Under the pieces are notes generated by a model, which was not told where the DNA came from, made no database searches, and saw only the letters and a list, made by a program, of their open reading frames with translations. A stretch of DNA of 8,317 nt from contig CAIYXH010000117.1 in NCBI GenBank assembly GCA_903930195.1, positions 1 to 8,317 on the forward strand, in the 5' to 3' direction. Below, in pieces: positions 7,301 through 8,317 of the stretch (position 1 is the stretch's first letter; each line of letters opens with the position of its first letter). Both the position numbers and the translations under genes were made by a program. Origin of the DNA: an uncultured Actinomycetes bacterium (lineage in GTDB: Bacteria; Actinomycetota; Thermoleophilia; Gaiellales; Gaiellaceae).

Positions 7301-7702
7301 GACCTGCTCCAGTTCGCGGGCACCCGCGCGATCGTCGTCGACTACAAGACGAACGTCCTCGGCGAACGCTCGCCCGAGGAGATCGTCGAGCACGGCTACC
7401 GGCTGCAGCGGCTCGTCTACGCGCTGGCGTGCCTCAAGGCGGGGGCCGAGGAGGTCGAGGTCGTCTACACGTTCCTGGAGCGGCCCGAGGAGCCGGTCGC
7501 GACCGTGTTCACCACCGCCGATGCGCCGACGCTCGAGGCCGAGCTCTCCGCCGCGATCGGCCGGATCGCGGCCGGGGTGTTCGTGCCGCAGCCGAGCGAC
7601 TTCACCTGCTCGGGCTGCCCCGCGCTCGACGTCGTCTGCGCGGGGCCGCGCCTCCGCGGCGGCCCGGTCGCCGAGCCGCCGGCCGAGTACGCGACCGCCT
7701 AG
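4367..7702 (+). CDS. addA: AddA-like UvrD-type helicase-nuclease subunit, interrupted by in-frame TAG at codon 31
   Basis: A 1111-codon frame for the motor subunit of the AddAB/AdnAB-type complex. Helicase motifs occur in order: Q-motif (N-E-Q-Q), Walker A GAGTGKT (20-26), T-F-T-N-N-A-A (51-57), STIHSFC (86-92), DEFQDT (314-319), GDEFQSIYGFR (342-352), NYRS (375-378), IHAAKGLEF (665-673) and YYVAMTRA (739-746). The C-terminal nuclease has G899-x3-H903, D979, D992-Y-K994 and Q1014-x3-Y1018. C868, C1081, C1084 and C1091 could bind an Fe-S cluster. The start is GTG 4367, overlapping the addB-like stop as GTGA and preceded by AAGGAG. Codon 31 is TAG (4457-4459), right after G-K-T-R-V-L-V. Relatives usually have a sense codon here, so GAG to TAG is the likely change. 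Restart at GTG 4466 would give 1078 aa without Walker A, with no ribosome binding site. Otherwise the frame is undamaged. AdnB is an alternative name. Confidence 0.88.
4457..4459 (+). other. Premature amber codon in the addA-like gene
   Basis: TAG lies in frame between V-L-V (codons 28-30) and R-F-V-R-A-V (codons 32-37). Helicase homology is continuous on both sides in the same frame, so this is a substitution and not a frameshift. The next base is C, a context that can favour readthrough, but no dedicated readthrough element is apparent. Confidence 0.9.
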
Positions 7703-7704
7703 CC

Positions 7705-8317
7705 GTGCCGCGGAGCTTCGTCCAGGAGGCCCGGCGCAAGGTTGGCCCCAAGCGCGACCGCGTGCGGCCGGTCATCGACGCGCTCGCGGTCGAGCATGCG
7801 GACGCGAAGATCGCGCTCAACTTCCAGAATCCGCTCGAGCTGCTGATCTCGGTGATGCTCTCGGCGCAGACGACCGACGTGAACGTGAACCGCGTCACCG
7901 AGAAGCTGTTCCAGAAGTACAAGCGGCCCGAGGACTATCTGGCGGTGCCGCAGGAGGAGCTCGAGCGCGACATCTTCCAGACCGGCTTCTTCCGGCAGAA
8001 GGCCCGCTCGCTCCGCGGGACGATGCAGCTCCTGCTCGAGCGCCACGGCGGCGAGGTGCCGACCGAGTTCGACGAGCTGCTGAAGCTCCCCGGCGTCGCG
8101 CGCAAGACGGCGAACGTCGTCTCTGCCGAGCGCGGCGAAGCGCAGGGCATCGTCGTCGACACGCACGTGCGGCGCTTGTCGCAGCGCCTCGGGTTCACGA
8201 AGCAGGAGGATCCGGTCAAGATCGAGCGCGACCTGGTCAAGCTCGTCCCGCGCGACGACTGGGCCCGGTTCCCGCATCTGCTGATCTGGCACGGCCGCCG
8301 CGTCTGCGACGCGCGCA
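7705..8317 (+). CDS. nth: Endonuclease III, C-terminus cut by window end
   Basis: The first 204 residues of a DNA glycosylase/AP lyase that removes oxidised pyrimidines in base-excision repair. Visible family marks are LLISVMLSAQTTDVNVN (46-62), the helix-hairpin-helix LPGVARKTANVV (128-139) with the catalytic lysine K134, and VDTHVRR with the catalytic aspartate D152. The 18-residue K-to-D spacing equals that of E. coli Nth (K120, D138). C201 in GRRVCDAR is the first of the four cysteines of the 4Fe-4S cluster; the other three lie beyond the edge. The start is GTG 7705, two bases after the addA-like TAG, without a clear Shine-Dalgarno sequence, so translation is probably coupled to the upstream gene. 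The short basic N-terminal extension (about 20 aa) before the family core resembles actinobacterial Nth proteins. The position makes it the third gene of a repair operon. Confidence 0.95.
   Translation, partial: MPRSFVQEARRKVGPKRDRVRPVIDALAVEHADAKIALNFQNPLELLISVMLSAQTTDVNVNRVTEKLFQKYKRPEDYLAVPQEELERDIFQTGFFRQKARSLRGTMQLLLERHGGEVPTEFDELLKLPGVARKTANVVSAERGEAQGIVVDTHVRRLSQRLGFTKQEDPVKIERDLVKLVPRDDWARFPHLLIWHGRRVCDAR

Noticed and set aside
1..8317. CRISPR arrays, tRNAs, insertion sequences, phage genes
   Set aside because: No regularly spaced repeats, cloverleaf-like segments, transposase motifs or terminal inverted repeats were seen on either strand.

Overview
The window is an 8.3-kb piece of a high-GC bacterial chromosome. 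Actinomycetota is the best guess, and a deep-branching, Thermoleophilia-like lineage is possible. This is inferred from very high GC3, frequent GTG starts, two promoters that appear to give leaderless transcripts, a terminator hairpin without a U-tract, and the type of recombination nuclease present. Gene density is normal. No mobile element, CRISPR array, tRNA or rRNA was seen.

Layout. (1) Positions 1-235, minus strand: the start of an NAD(P) transhydrogenase alpha subunit (pntA), divergent from (2) a DedA/VTT-family membrane protein at 317-907. (3) A 198-bp intergenic region, much richer in A+T than its surroundings, leads into (4) a 65-aa protein with two CxxC pairs and a basic RGR-containing tail (1106-1303). 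That gene ends in a 15-bp perfect terminator hairpin. (5) A tightly packed DNA-repair operon follows: an AddB-like helicase-nuclease subunit (1443-4370), an AddA-like helicase-nuclease subunit (4367-7702, overlapping the previous gene by 4 bp), and endonuclease III (nth, from 7705, cut by the window end).

The AddB/AddA-like pair should form a heterodimeric RecBCD-type enzyme for double-strand-break resection. The AddA-like subunit carries all the UvrD-type ATPase motifs. The AddB-like subunit has a degenerate Walker A. Both have complete-looking PD-(D/E)XK nuclease motifs and four cysteines that could hold an iron-sulfur cluster. Nth, also an Fe-S protein, adds base-excision repair to the same transcript.

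The most notable feature is an in-frame TAG at codon 31 of the AddA-like gene (4457-4459), five codons after Walker A, in an otherwise intact 1111-codon frame. If real, it removes the only good ATPase site of the complex unless the stop is read through. TAG ends two neighbouring genes, so genome-wide recoding is unlikely. Sequencing error or a recent nonsense mutation are the simplest explanations. I found no convincing new system beyond this. The small zinc-ribbon protein and its unusual leader are the other items worth following up.
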